Origin: Theodoxus fluviatilis
Lineage: Eukaryota; Mollusca; Gastropoda; Cycloneritida; Neritidae
Assembly (NCBI GenBank): GCA_034096865.1
Contig: JAWQFJ010018266.1
Span: 1-18,399 of the forward strand
Length of the DNA: 18,399 bases
Direction: 5' to 3'
Positions 1-9,235 of this stretch are shown here, piece after piece. The notes under the pieces are model-generated. The model saw nothing but the letters and a program-made list of their open reading frames with translations. It was not told the origin of the DNA and did no database searches. A program made the translations under genes and the position numbers. Numbering within the stretch: position 1 is the first letter of the stretch; each line of letters begins with the position of its first letter.

Positions 1-470
1 TACACACCAAAGTCCAAGACCAGCGCGAAATTAAATGGCCGACCTGTTCACGGTTCGCAAATAATAAGCTGTATTTTGGGACACTGGAAACCCATCCAAA
101 GAAAGTATAAGCCATGAAAAGCATTAAATTATGAAAGCTGTATGTTGATGCATCAATAGGTCGTGAAAACGCTTACAATTTACAGTTGGAAATGCAGGTC
201 GCCGAGCTTCGCGCACTGCTATTTATAGCTGAAGCGCGGACCGCTGCGACACCAGTAAACAGTGTTGTCCTCGAACCTGCCTGCTGCTGTTGACATTGGG
301 TACAATGCTAGTGTTGTCTGATGCTATGAAAACGATACATTAAAATTGCATCTGTGTTATGAAAACACTGCTCAGATTAAATTGCTTTATTTTTGGTAAC
401 TGAGAAAATGTGTGACGATCGCCAGGGTTTCACGAGTTTGGTGGGGAAAGTGAGTTGAGGCTGATCGAGT
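1..470. other. Intergenic sequence without recognisable gene
   Basis: No open frame of note and no clear repeat structure is visible. The first bases (10-23) match 1627-1640 exactly (AAGTCCAAGACCAG), so the window probably starts inside a copy of the CTAGTCC-rich repeat seen near 1500-1680. The end of the stretch (about 450-470, GTTGAGGCTGATCGAG) resembles the junction preceding the second microsatellite unit near 900. Confidence 0.4.
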
Positions 471-909
471 GTGTGTGTGTGCGTGTGTGTGTCAGTGTCA
501 CTGTGTGTGTATATTTTATCCTCATCAAGACAGATTATTGTTCCACCCCTTCCTTACTGAATTTCAATGGTTCTCACTTGGAAATCCTGCCATATTGTAA
601 AACTTGATCTTCTGCTCGTTTGCCTCTTGCTGATGAACTTAATAAACGGTGACACACACACACACACACACACACACACTCGAGCCAGCCTCACTCAGCT
701 CGCACTTCATTTGTCACCTCCTCCCACGCTGTCCGTCTTCTTTTGTTTGCTTGGGCTGTGTGTATGCTGCTTTTAATGTATCCGTATCTTGCTGACACCG
801 CTTTTATTATAGCTATCCGATTCCCGCTCCGTGAAATCGGTGCTTTTCTTCGAGGTTTTGCTACCGATCGTGACTGACATTTTTGACGGGAAGCGGTACG
901 CTGAGGCTG

Positions 910-911
<2 letters not shown>

Positions 912-970
<59 letters not shown>
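912..970. repeat. (GT)n microsatellite
   Basis: About 29 uninterrupted GT dinucleotides. The matching tract in the first unit is short and interrupted (471-495). Confidence 0.98.
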
Positions 971-972
<2 letters not shown>

Positions 973-1124
973 ATTGTGTGTGTATATTTATCCTCATCAT
1001 CAAGACAGATTATTGTTCCATCCCTTCCTTACTGAATTTCAATGGCTCTCACTTGGAAATCCTGCCATATTGTCAAACTTGATCTTCTGCTCGTTTGCCT
1101 CTTGCTGATGAACTTAATAAACGG

Positions 1125-1125
<1 letters not shown>

Positions 1126-1210
<85 letters not shown>
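1126..1210. repeat. (CA)n microsatellite
   Basis: About 42 uninterrupted CA dinucleotides. The orthologous tract in unit 1 spans only 652-679. It is complementary to the GT tract 155 bp upstream, so the pair could fold into a long hairpin. Confidence 0.98.
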
Positions 1211-1212
<2 letters not shown>

Positions 1213-1489
1213 GAGCCAGCCTCACTCAGCTCGCACTTCATTTGTCACCGCCCTCCCACGCTGTCCGTCTTCTTTTGTTTGCTTGGGCTGTGTGTATGCT
1301 GCTGTTAATGTATCCGTATCTTGCTGACACCGCTTTTATGATAGCTACCGATTCTCGCTCCGTGAAATCGGGGCTTTTCTTCGAGGTTTTGCTACCGATC
1401 GTGGCCGTCATTTTTGACGGGAAGTTTAAAGCGGTACGCTATGCGCTTGCGCACTGGGCGGAATCCCCGGGAAATCCACATCATTCTAA

Positions 1490-1680
1490 AAATAATCCAT
1501 GGACTAGGTCAAAATCAGTCCCAGCCTTTCAAGTCAACACCCAGTCTGGGTTCGTGAATCATAGACTCGCTGAGTCCAGGACTAGTCCATAGACTAGCGG
1601 TGGTCTGGGGCTAGTCCTGGACTCACAAGTCCAAGACCAGTGCTCGCGAAAGTCCGAGTTCATGAATTACACCCCAGGGG
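1490..1680. repeat. CTAGTCC-rich dispersed repeat with perfect inverted repeat
   Basis: The stretch contains several GGACTAG/CTAGTCC words. Positions 1571-1585 and 1611-1625 form a perfect 15-bp inverted repeat (TGAGTCCAGGACTAG) with a 25-bp spacer. The AAGTCCAAGACCAG string at 1627 is also found at the window start, which supports a dispersed repeat. Confidence 0.6.
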
Positions 1681-2035
1681 AGGTTTTCGGTACTGTTTTC
1701 TTGGTCTGAAGAGTCCATGAACGTAGTACCTGAAAAAAGTGATCACGTACAGCGATCTTTGCCATCAGAATGAAGAGAACAAACTACACACATCTCCACT
1801 TGGCATCAGCAAGTGATAGGTGAGGTTGCGTCATTTGGAGGTAAATACAGGGGAAGCAAGATCTCTCAGTAGCAGTTCCGTTCCTACAAGTGTATAGAAT
1901 ACACAAGTACAAGCAGAACATCTTGCTGAGGACAAGATGACAAGATGTTATACTGGACTCCATCAATAACCTAGCGGTCATCTTCTCTAAAGCCACCTGT
2001 GTGACGGGGTTAAAAGTAGATGGATGGATGGATGG
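1681..2035. other. No gene seen; ends in GATG tetranucleotide tract
   Basis: No protein signal recognised on either strand. A short (GATG)n tract at about 2019-2035 leads into the hairpin repeat downstream. Confidence 0.4.
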
Positions 2036-2262
2036 TGTTTTACGGCCTATCAGCCTTTGTAGGCTATGTAAGGCCATTAAGCACGAAAATCACTAGAACA
2101 ATTTAAAATAAACGTAATCTAGTCACGGTGTCCCTAGTTATTCGCCTCTTACGAATCGCGTAGGGAGACGCGGTGGGTCAATTCTTACCCCGAACCCACA
2201 GGGAAAGTTATAAATAGAGCCACCGTGCCTTCCTACGCGAGTGGCAAATGGCAAATGTCTAG
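2036..2262. repeat. Hairpin-containing dispersed repeat
   Basis: Two stem-loops are visible. A small one at about 2043-2077 pairs CCTATCAGCCT with AGGCTATGTAAGG, and a larger one pairs 2156-2176 with 2220-2240 (18 of 21 positions). The second arm pair brackets a GGGTCAATTC...GAACCCACAGGG segment. It has the feel of a dispersed mollusc repeat, but I cannot name its class. Confidence 0.45.
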
Positions 2263-2381
2263 GGAAATTGAAATGTGACTTGCTCGTACTCTAAAAAGCT
2301 CGAGTAAATTTATATTGGACAGCCCTACACCATTTTACAAGGCTGATAGACTGGAAACCTTAGCTAACTATTTCATGCATT

Positions 2382-2407
2382 TGTTCGTTCGTTCATTCAT
2401 TCATTCG
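2382..2407. repeat. Short TTCG/TTCA tetranucleotide repeat
   Basis: Imperfect run of GTTC then ATTC units. Similar tetranucleotides end LINE-like copies elsewhere in the window (13112-13127). Confidence 0.8.
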
Positions 2408-2990
2408 TCTATCTAGTCTTTACATAATTAATTCTCTGCAAATCAAAAAAAATGTCCACACTGGGGCATGAATATGCCTTCATTTTGAGTAGCAGGAACC
2501 GCTAGCCTTTCGTAAGAGGTCAGTGTCTATAAATACACATTCGAAACAAAGTAACTATCAAGAAACTCAGTTTCGTGTAAGGCGTGTACTCTGGGGAGGT
2601 CATGATCACTCGCACAAACTATTTGCTGTACGCACATTTCGTGAATAACCCCAGATAATCTTACGGTCAAAGGAACGTTATTTGGCCTCTCAGTCATAAA
2701 AAATGGACACATATATTATGGTCCATATTTTTCTGTGTCCGTAAAGGACTGCCTGGAGATATACATGTATGTTCGGACATGTACTGTAGATCAATGGTGT
2801 GAGATAGGATGAGTAATTTACAGTTGGCGACAATGACGACTTCGACGATGATGAAAATTATTATGGAGGAGGAGGACGAAAGAGAAAGAAGGAAGGAGGA
2901 GGGAAATGGAGGAGGATGTGGAAGTGGTGGTGATGATGTGGTTAAATTAATGCAGGTGTTGAGCCAGCCATTATGTGCTACATGTCAATG
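2408..2990. other. No gene seen; purine-rich stretch at its end
   Basis: No recognisable coding or RNA signal at 2408-2860. Positions 2860-2940 are GGA/GAA-rich, giving spurious Glu/Gly-rich frames. Confidence 0.4.
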
Positions 2991-2992
2991 AA

Positions 2993-3191
2993 AATTGATG
3001 ATTACTATCACCATCATCATCCCCGTCATCGTCATCATCATCAACAACGACCACAGCAAATCTAACAGCAACAACAACAGCAACAAAACAATAACAGTAG
3101 CAACAGTAGCAGCAGCAGCAACAGCAACAACAGCGACAGCAACGACAGTAACAGCAACGACAGCAACAGCAACAGCAGCAGCAGCAGCAAT

Positions 3192-3222
<31 letters not shown>

Positions 3223-3345
3223 ACAGCAACAGCAGCAACAACAGCAACAACAACAATAGCAACAACAACAATAGCAACAACTGCGACAGCAACAGCAACA
3301 GCAGAGAAAACAACAGCAGAGACAGCAACGACAGCAACAGCAACA
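2993..3345. repeat. Compound trinucleotide repeat (ATC)n then (CAR)n
   Basis: About 3000-3045 is ATC-rich; 3050-3345 is a long interrupted CAG/CAA tract. Every frame is low complexity (poly Ala/Thr, Ser/Asn on plus; poly Cys, Val, Leu on minus), and repeat phase shifts by single-base interruptions. These frames should not be called genes. Confidence 0.95.
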
Positions 3346-3994
3346 CATTCGCTAGTTCGTACCTGACGGCGTATTTCCACATTGAACCATGTCCGATTTG
3401 CGAAGGCTACAGATACGCATAATGTGTTTGATAAAAGCTTCGTTGCAGGTTCCCTTGCTCATTCCCGAAGCTGGACATCTTTGGAAAATCTCGCTGTCTA
3501 GTTTGACAAAAGTAATGTTTTTCTTTTCGCGCAATCTTTAATGCAAATTGAGTTTTCTACCAATTTGTTTCATGGACACAGGGTGAGAATCTTGCCTTCT
3601 TTCACCCTCTTATCTAAGTGTTCGTGTTGCACATAACCAGACGGTATCGAAAGTGCTACTGTTCTCGCATCACGGATACAGACATCCGAAATCTTCCTAT
3701 TCAAGGTAAAACAAGATAAAAGCGTTGGTTTGATACTCCCACACTGCACCTGTCCTTGGGTGCTGGAAACTCACACTTTTAATCCATGGTCCTTGTGACA
3801 TTCTTATGATCGTTCCTAAATCTTGTCATCTCCTTTGGAGGAGTATGCAGTGAAGTGGCGTATGAAAACAACGCCTTTAGAGATATCATTCGCATGGTCT
3901 TTTTCTCTAACAGTTATCCCGTTTTACACCTGCTTGGAGAGACGCAGTTTGTCGTGCACCTTGCTCTAGAATGGAACTCTTTGTCCTATCATAA
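3346..3994. other. No gene seen
   Basis: Unique-looking AT-rich sequence between the trinucleotide tract and the SINE copy. No conserved protein motif, tRNA or long inverted repeat was found. Confidence 0.4.
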
Positions 3995-4250
3995 TAAAAA
4001 CCGCTGGCGCTGAACCTCCAGGTTTTGGCACCAAAAAAGTAAGAAAAAAAGATCGGGTTCGAACCCGCAAGCTCTCGAGAAAAGAGGGGGGAAAAACACA
4101 CACACACACACACACAAAAACACAAAAACCAGGTTGGATTTGAACCCACAACCTCTCGAAAAAAGAGAGAAAAGAAAAGTTTCAGCACAGAATCGAACCT
4201 GGTCATGCATGACCAAGAGTCCAACGCTCTATCAGCTGAGCCATTAGAGA
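3995..4250 (-). mobile_element. tRNA-Lys-like SINE, copy 1
   Basis: Read on the minus strand, it opens with a tRNA-like head. An A-box-like TGGCTCAGCTGATAGAGCG is followed by GGACTCTTGG, where a lysine CTT anticodon would sit, and a B-box GGTTCGATTCT (about 4248-4180). Two more B-box-like blocks follow, each a TCGAGAG or TCGAAAAA-type lead then GGGTTC[G/A]AA[C/T]CC (about 4131-4150 and 4056-4072). Between them is a GT microsatellite with a C run, and the copy ends in a module reading CCAAAACCTGGAGGTTCAGC then GCCAGCGGTTTTTAT. The same 3' module closes the copy at 13372-13610 in opposite orientation, which shows it is a dispersed family. The head is diverged, so it is not a functional tRNA gene. 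Confidence 0.75.
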
Positions 4251-4599
4251 ATTGATGTGGCAGAGTGTTTGTAAAGCATTTATAACGTTCTTTTCCGTGG
4301 CCACACGAGCAGCCAAATCTCAACCGGCTGAATAAAAGCAAAGGAGTCTGTGCGGGGGTGAGTCTCAGATCTGCATTTGAAATTTAACATTACTGCTCAT
4401 TGCTCGTGCAAGGCTGGGTAAGTGTTGTTAAAAAAATCATTTATTTGTTACGTGTTTGATGGAGTAACCTAAGCCTACATTCCAAAATTGTAGAACCTAC
4501 TCTTGAAGTGTTGTGTGTGGAGCCAAAAAGCTTGCGCAACTGTCCTTCGCACTGACTGTCCTATGCACGGACTCTCCTTTGCACTGACCGTCCTTTGCA

Positions 4600-5705
4600 T
4601 TAACTCATTGCTTACGCAGGGATAGCATTAGGAACTTTACCTGTGTACGCAGTGTTTTTGCAAGTTTTCAAAAAATCACACAAAGTCCAAATTTAGAATA
4701 ACTGTTTAATGGTGGGTACCACAAGAAAGATAATCATTTGCACTTTCTAGCTGAAGTGCTGGATAGTTACAATATGCAGTAAGAAAATTGGGGAAATTTG
4801 TTTTTTAACACCAGGTACATGCAATTTTGATTTTCTTTTTTTTTAACACCTAATGTAATAGTCAAGAGATAGATTTTGCACAACAGTTCTGAAATCAGTA
4901 TTTCCACATCAAACTATATTGATGAATGATTGACTACAGGATAAAAAAATGCTTGAAAATTATTTTTTTTGCAAGTCAGAGAGGGGAAATCAGAAAATAT
5001 ACACTTACTGCAATCTGTCTCTGTTTGAATAGAAGAAAAATCTCAAATGACCTGAGAGAAAGAAGGCGCCCTACTCGGCATAGTCCTCTTTTGTGTGGTA
5101 CAGTTCATTGGAGGAGTAGAGAAGGTTTTCGGCATCCTCTGCATCCGAATCGATGTCTGTGTCTGCTGTAAAAACCGTTTCTATCTCTTCCTCTCTTTCT
5201 GACGTCGACGGCGACGAAGTCAATTCGTTTTCGCTTTCAGCCACGAAATCGATTCGTCTTCGCTGTCAGCCACCGCTTCATTCTCGTTGACTGGGACTAT
5301 TTCCGCATCAGAATCATAAAGATCTTCTTCAGAAGTCCAATATCCACCTAGATCTTCAATATCAGACCCTTCTTCCATCCACACTTCTAATACTTCGTCA
5401 TTTTCATCACCGCTCAATCACCGACAACGCGACGCCATGTCGACAAATGCGAAAACGCGACGTAGGGTGAGCGTAGCTTCTACTACATCTAGCTTTCTCA
5501 CGGGGACTATACTAAAAGAAAAGGTAACTCCAGCGAACACAGATTGGTTACAGCATAAAGTGCTGTACGATTTACTTCCCTTGAAACAGCCACGTAGATA
5601 GGAAAATTTCTTTACGGCGACCGCAACCACGTAGTTGAGCTGCGTAGCCAAAGGGTGTTGGCGTCATCGCAACCACGTGGTTGAGCTGCGTAAGCAATGG
5701 GTTAA
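4600..5705 (-). mobile_element. piggyBac-like element nested in the MITE
   Basis: It is bounded by TTAA at 4600-4603 and 5702-5705, as expected for piggyBac insertion. Next to the TTAA are 16-bp terminal inverted repeats C[T/C]CATTGCTTACGCAG (4604-4619 and 5701-5686). A second inverted TACGCAG lies just inside each end (4646-4652 and 5640-5646). Two 25-bp direct repeats (5622-5646 and 5668-5692, one mismatch) sit beside the right end. Only an acidic N-terminal reading frame remains inside and the catalytic core is absent, so this is a non-autonomous, internally deleted copy. Confidence 0.75.
5071..5438 (-). pseudogene. Broken N-terminal fragment of piggyBac-like transposase
   Basis: On the minus strand an ATG at 5438 starts MASRCR, then an in-frame TGA (5420-5418, possibly a decayed CGA arginine codon), after which the same frame runs to 5220 (begins SGDENDEVLEVWMEEGSD). 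A 29-bp tandem duplication (5216-5244 and 5245-5273) shifts the frame. The next frame continues acidic (VAESENELTS... to TAG at 5073-5071). The joined region would be about 120 residues, dominated by Asp/Glu/Ser, like the acidic N-termini of many piggyBac transposases. No DDD catalytic domain or C-terminal Cys-rich domain follows, only AT-rich sequence to the left end. The identification rests mainly on the TTAA and TIR context. Two lesions make it non-functional. Confidence 0.55.
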
Positions 5706-6098
5706 CTGTCCTTCACACTGATATGTCGCGCTCTCCAGTGCTTCGGACACATGCCGGTCATTCTGTGTACTGGTCAGTGTAAAAGTGCATAGGACAGTCA
5801 GTGCATCGGACAGTCAGTGCATAGAACAGTCAGTGTGAAGGACAGTTGCGCAAGTTTTTTGGATCCACACACAACACTTCATCAGTAGGTTCTACAATTT
5901 TGGAATGCGAGCTTAGGTTACTCCATCAAACACGTAACAGATAAATGATATTAAAAAAAAACAACACTTACCCAGCCTTGCACGAGCAATGAGGATGGTT
6001 GATCTTCTGCTTAGCAGCGTCAAGATGAAAATAACTAGTCGATGTGGTGCTACAATTTTTCGTATTGATCTGAAGCACCGAGCTGTCACCTCCACCAT

Positions 6099-6269
6099 TT
6101 AATCCTCTTGCTCATAGATCTTAATTTTGTCTAAATAACATGAGTAGTATTTATTTATACTCCTGTCTATCACAGTCTGAGAAACCTTCTCACTGTCTGG
6201 ATAAAATGAGACGCAAATGCTATCCGGAATACAACGCAACGAGTTAGCCTGCGTTCCCGTGAAAGCCAT
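6099..6269 (-). CDS. Small unrecognised ORF (56 residues)
   Basis: Minus-strand ATG at 6269 in a strong start context (GCAAAATGG), preceded by a CpG-rich stretch that could be a 5' UTR. The 56-residue product begins MAFTGTQANSLRCIPDSICV and ends IKIYEQED. It has ordinary amino-acid composition, with no signal peptide, membrane segment or domain that I recognise. It lies between the foldback MITE and the dimeric repeat. It could be a short first exon, a genuine microprotein or chance. Confidence 0.25.
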   Translation of the reverse strand: MAFTGTQANSLRCIPDSICVSFYPDSEKVSQTVIDRSINKYYSCYLDKIKIYEQED

Positions 6270-6338
6270 TTTGCCGCCTGCATCTGTTACCACGCGAGAT
6301 ACAGCGAGAAAAGGGCGTGGACGTGGAGGGAGATTTTG

Positions 6339-6873
6339 CCATTCCGTCAATTGACATCTCGGGAGGGGGGGGGGGGAGGGGTTTCGAGTATACAACCTAC
6401 ATAAATCACTTTATTTTCAAACCTCGATGCTGAAAATTTGATACATTCAATCGGATCTAACTTCCAGTAAGTGTGCAAAATGTCAAGGAAATCCGTCCAG
6501 CAGTTTTTGAGAAATCAGCCGTTAAGTCGGGCCTGTCAGGCAGACATACATATAAAATGACGTCATGTTATTCGCCGTCAAATGATCACGTCACACATGT
6601 TGCAATTTCGCCATTCCATCAATTGACTTTGGGGAGGTGCTTCCGAGTGTACGACCTTAAAAACCACTTTCTGTTCAGACCTCGATTCTGCAAATTTGAT
6701 ACATTCAATCGGACCTAACTTCCAGTAAGTGTGCAAAATTTCAAGGAAATCCGTCCAGCAGTTTTTGAGAAATCAGCCGTTAAGTCGGGACAGACAGACA
6801 GACAGACAGACACACACACACACACAGACAGACAGACAGATAAAGTCTGTAGGACCTCCAGTAAACCTGGAGG
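6339..6873 (+). mobile_element. Dimeric dispersed repeat with CAGA microsatellite and terminal hairpin
   Basis: Two units about 272 bp apart (6339 and 6611) share CCATTCCRTCAATTGAC, a TTTGATACATTCAATCGGA block, and the block AAATCCGTCCAGCAGTTTTT. The second unit ends in (CAGA)n/(CA)n at about 6790-6840, then a 19-bp hairpin CCTCCAG-TAAAC-CTGGAGG at 6855-6873. An inverted copy lies at 12092-12520. Core tandem repeats, an internal microsatellite and a terminal hairpin recall non-autonomous Helentron (DINE or pearl type) elements, but diagnostic termini were not found. Confidence 0.6.
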
Positions 6874-7377
6874 GATAAGGCACATGCCGGCTGCAAGTGA
6901 CTACGAGTCGAACGCTGTCATCGCCTAGATGGGGTGAGTTGCATACTTTCCACAGTGACGAATCACAGTAGCTACTGGTACATTACTTGTGCAGGATACA
7001 CGAGGACTACCTCGTGGTCTTTCTGCAGTCAAATCAGACCACACTGCTGCTTTGCTACTCCGCTGGTCTCAAGGAAAACGCTCTACACTTTGCCTAGAAG
7101 TAGAGAGCAGGACTGGAGTACAAAACAGTAACGTCGAAGGGGACAATGTATCCAGCGGTACATATTGCACTGCTTCGATCTTTAAGTAGCTTTCGAAGTA
7201 CAACACCATAAGATAAAAATTCATCCGATGAAGGAGTTGTAAGACCAAGATAAAACCCGTTGGATACTGTATCTCATTCGACTGTACTCAGTATCATATA
7301 CCGTAATTATCGGACTACAAGGCGCTACCGAATATAAAGCGATACATCAGAACACATACTTAACGAACAGAAAAGAA
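6874..7377. other. No gene seen; possible dispersed-repeat fragment near 7300
   Basis: No convincing coding region. The words CCGTAATTATCGGACTACAA and GGCGCTACCGAATATAAAGC (about 7299-7340) resemble a widespread animal repeat containing a CCGTATTTTCCGGACTATAAG-like string. This is a memory-based resemblance only. Confidence 0.25.
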
Positions 7378-7846
7378 ATGAACATGGTGCGGAAACCAAC
7401 CATTGAATCTAATCCAACAAACGGAAGTAAGAATGAAAGTAAACAAGGAGACATTGAAAGAGCATCAGAACCATTCAAAAAGTAAATTAATATCACTTCA
7501 GTTGATGCTATGTGTGCCAATGATGATGATGTGTGTAGTACTAGTGATGATGTTGATAATAGCAATGTTGATGTGCATGCCACTGGTGATGATGTATGTA
7601 GTACGAATAATTCTGTTAATAATAAAATTTCCTCAAGCAATTGATCACAACTTTACACCTTCAATGCCTTTCAATGCCAGTGATTATGTTGACAATAGCA
7701 ATGTTGATGTTGTGCATGTCACTGATGATGATGTGTGCAGTACTAGTGATGATGTTGATAATAGCAATGTTGATGTGCATGCCACTGGTGATGATGTATG
7801 TAGTACTAGTAATTCTGTTAATAATAAAATATCCTCAAGCAATTGA
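7378..7846 (+). pseudogene. Acidic peptide-repeat reading frame, interrupted
   Basis: An ATG at 7378 starts a 35-residue frame (MNMVRKPTIESNPTNG...) stopped by TAA. The same frame reopens at once and encodes Asp/Asn/Ser-rich repeats of about 21 residues, built on DDVCSTSDDVDNSNVDVHATG. A 202-bp tandem duplication (blocks at 7531 and 7733) repeats the module; both copies end in NSVNNKISSSN followed by TGA. The match of repeat period to codons (63 bp) could mean a coding origin or simply a GATGAT-type minisatellite. No family is recognised, and the stops argue against an intact gene. Confidence 0.35.
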
Positions 7847-8367
7847 TCACAACTTTACACCTTCAATGCCTTTCTTAGATTATTTTTGCCTTGTCAGCAT
7901 GAAATTTCCCACAAGAGCAAAGCTTGTATGGCCTTTTATTCTTGACCAACATGAACTGGACTACAACAGTCATGATCACAACAATGAAACAATTATCATG
8001 ACAAAAGAGCTGACTATATACTTCAAGATATTCCATGCATCATAATAATAATGTTTTGAGACCACATCAAAGCATCAGCATACCCAAACAATGCATTTTG
8101 ACATAAAAAAGAATGTGGTTTTCAAAACATTTGCCTTGGAAAGTTTAAAATTTGAACTTCAGCACCTCAAGGGAACACTACCACCACACACTCTAATGTT
8201 TAGCTTATGTCGGAGTGCAATAATTCACCCTTGTATGCAACAATCTGCACTGGCTGTTTATGAACTTGAAATTTAGCTCTCAGTTTTTCCACAAGCATGG
8301 ATCAACTGAGATTATGTGCATGCACCAAAAATAAGCATATTCCAGAACTATTGTCATTATTCAGAGC
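7847..8367. other. No gene confidently seen
   Basis: The tail of the 202-bp duplicated block ends near 7877. Beyond it is AT-rich sequence with short open frames (for example 8091-8276 plus) that match nothing I know and have no splice or composition support. Confidence 0.35.
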
Positions 8368-8926
8368 TCATTTTAATTTATCTTGCCTCTCATTCCATGT
8401 GGTTTTTCTTGGAGTTTTCAAGCTTTTATGCATAGAACACTGAGACATTAGAAAATTTCCCTTATCTCTCAAACCATCCAAAAAGTTGTTCTGTCTGCAG
8501 ACTACATTCATACTTATGGAAGGATTGCACTGAAGCTCAGTGCACAGCTCAACACAGCGTAGTCTTTGGCTGTGCATAGCACCCCAAAAATAACCTGGCC
8601 AGTGTACATTGTTTATGGATTCCAGCCGGTTTTTTCGCTGAAGTTTCACATTGCTGATGATTGCACGTTAAACGTTGACAACACGAACGATGAAACCCAG
8701 GGTTACCAACGCCGATAACCTCACGTTCAACCGCTTCACTGAACGCGACCATGACAGAACTCGCTTCCCCATCAAGTAATTTCCACTCAGAAGCAAAATG
8801 CAAGGCTTTTGCCCACGTAATATCGGTAAAAGGCTTGATGTAGTCGTTGTTTACATTTTGGAAATGTATTGCAGACGCACACGCGGCTTCTCCGCAGTAA
8901 ATCTGACCTAATTTCGGATTGGCCAA
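8368..8926 (-). pseudogene. Decayed Cys/His-domain coding fragment
   Basis: The minus-strand frame from about 8926 reads ...YCGEAACASAIHF, then FTDITWAKALHFASEWKLLD, then VGNPGFHRSCCQRLTCNHQQ. An early Cys pair, a TW/FASEW.LLDG segment and a closing FHRSCC resemble, from memory, the N-terminal Cys/His region of uncharacterised repeat-derived proteins found in many marine invertebrate genomes. There is no ATG near the start; the first codon is TTG after an in-frame TGA. Coding character seems to pass to another frame near 8665-8680 (NVKLQRKNRLESINNVHW... to 8368), suggesting a frameshift. Function unknown. It may be a transposon-associated or domesticated gene fragment, or an exon with unclear borders. 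Confidence 0.35.
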
Positions 8927-9235
8927 AATTATGAAAATGTGTCACGGAGTGTAACTCCTGTATAGTTTTGCATCGAATCCTTGCCATACAAATCCGCACT
9001 TTTAAAAGTTATTTTTCACTGTTTTCAAAATTTGATCAAAGTGGGAACTTTGTTGTTTTCAATCCCCAATACCATGTACTATCATAATATAATATGGGAA
9101 CATCGTCCATATTTTGGACGAGCGGACTTGAACGATCCGATGCCACGCCCTGCGGTCTAAGAATTCAGCTGGTCTGTACAAGACGAAAGTCAGTTTCTGT
9201 GATAAGGAACACAGTTTTTGCTGAACAATACTCAC

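Larger units (their letters stand above)
471..1441. repeat. Tandem duplication of a microsatellite-bearing unit
   Basis: Unit 1 (about 471-911) and unit 2 (about 912-1441) share nearly all their non-repetitive sequence. The order in both is a TG run, a block beginning TATTT(T)ATCCTCATC, a CA run, then a block ending with a GGGAAG(TTTAAA)GCGGTACGCT motif. Unit 2 is longer mainly because its microsatellites are expanded. Open frames across it change repeat phase and are artefacts of HTHT or VCVC dipeptide coding. Confidence 0.9.
4396..5993. mobile_element. Foldback MITE (interrupted), about 0.5 kb when the nested insert is removed
   Basis: Left arm 4396-4596 and right arm 5789-5993 are inverted copies of each other (start CTCATTGCTCGTGCAAGG), near-identical by eye over about 200 bp. 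Both arms end inward in tandem 16-bp units of the type GCACTGACTGTCCTAT: left at 4549, 4565 and 4581; right (inverted) at 5789, 5805 and 5821. Removing 4604-5705 restores a fourth left unit across the junction. No target duplication is evident immediately outside the arms, and no coding capacity belongs to this element. Superfamily unknown. Confidence 0.8.

Noticed and set aside
2971..3382. Long Cys-, Val-, Leu- and Ala/Thr-rich open frames
   Set aside because: They are translations of an interrupted CAR/ATC trinucleotide repeat open in nearly every frame; no unique sequence flanks them in frame.
4180..4250. Functional tRNA-Lys gene
   Set aside because: Acceptor and T stems are imperfect, and the sequence continues into a SINE body with a 3' module shared with another locus.
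3907..4341. 144-residue minus-strand frame
   Set aside because: It is the translation of the SINE copy including its GT microsatellite.
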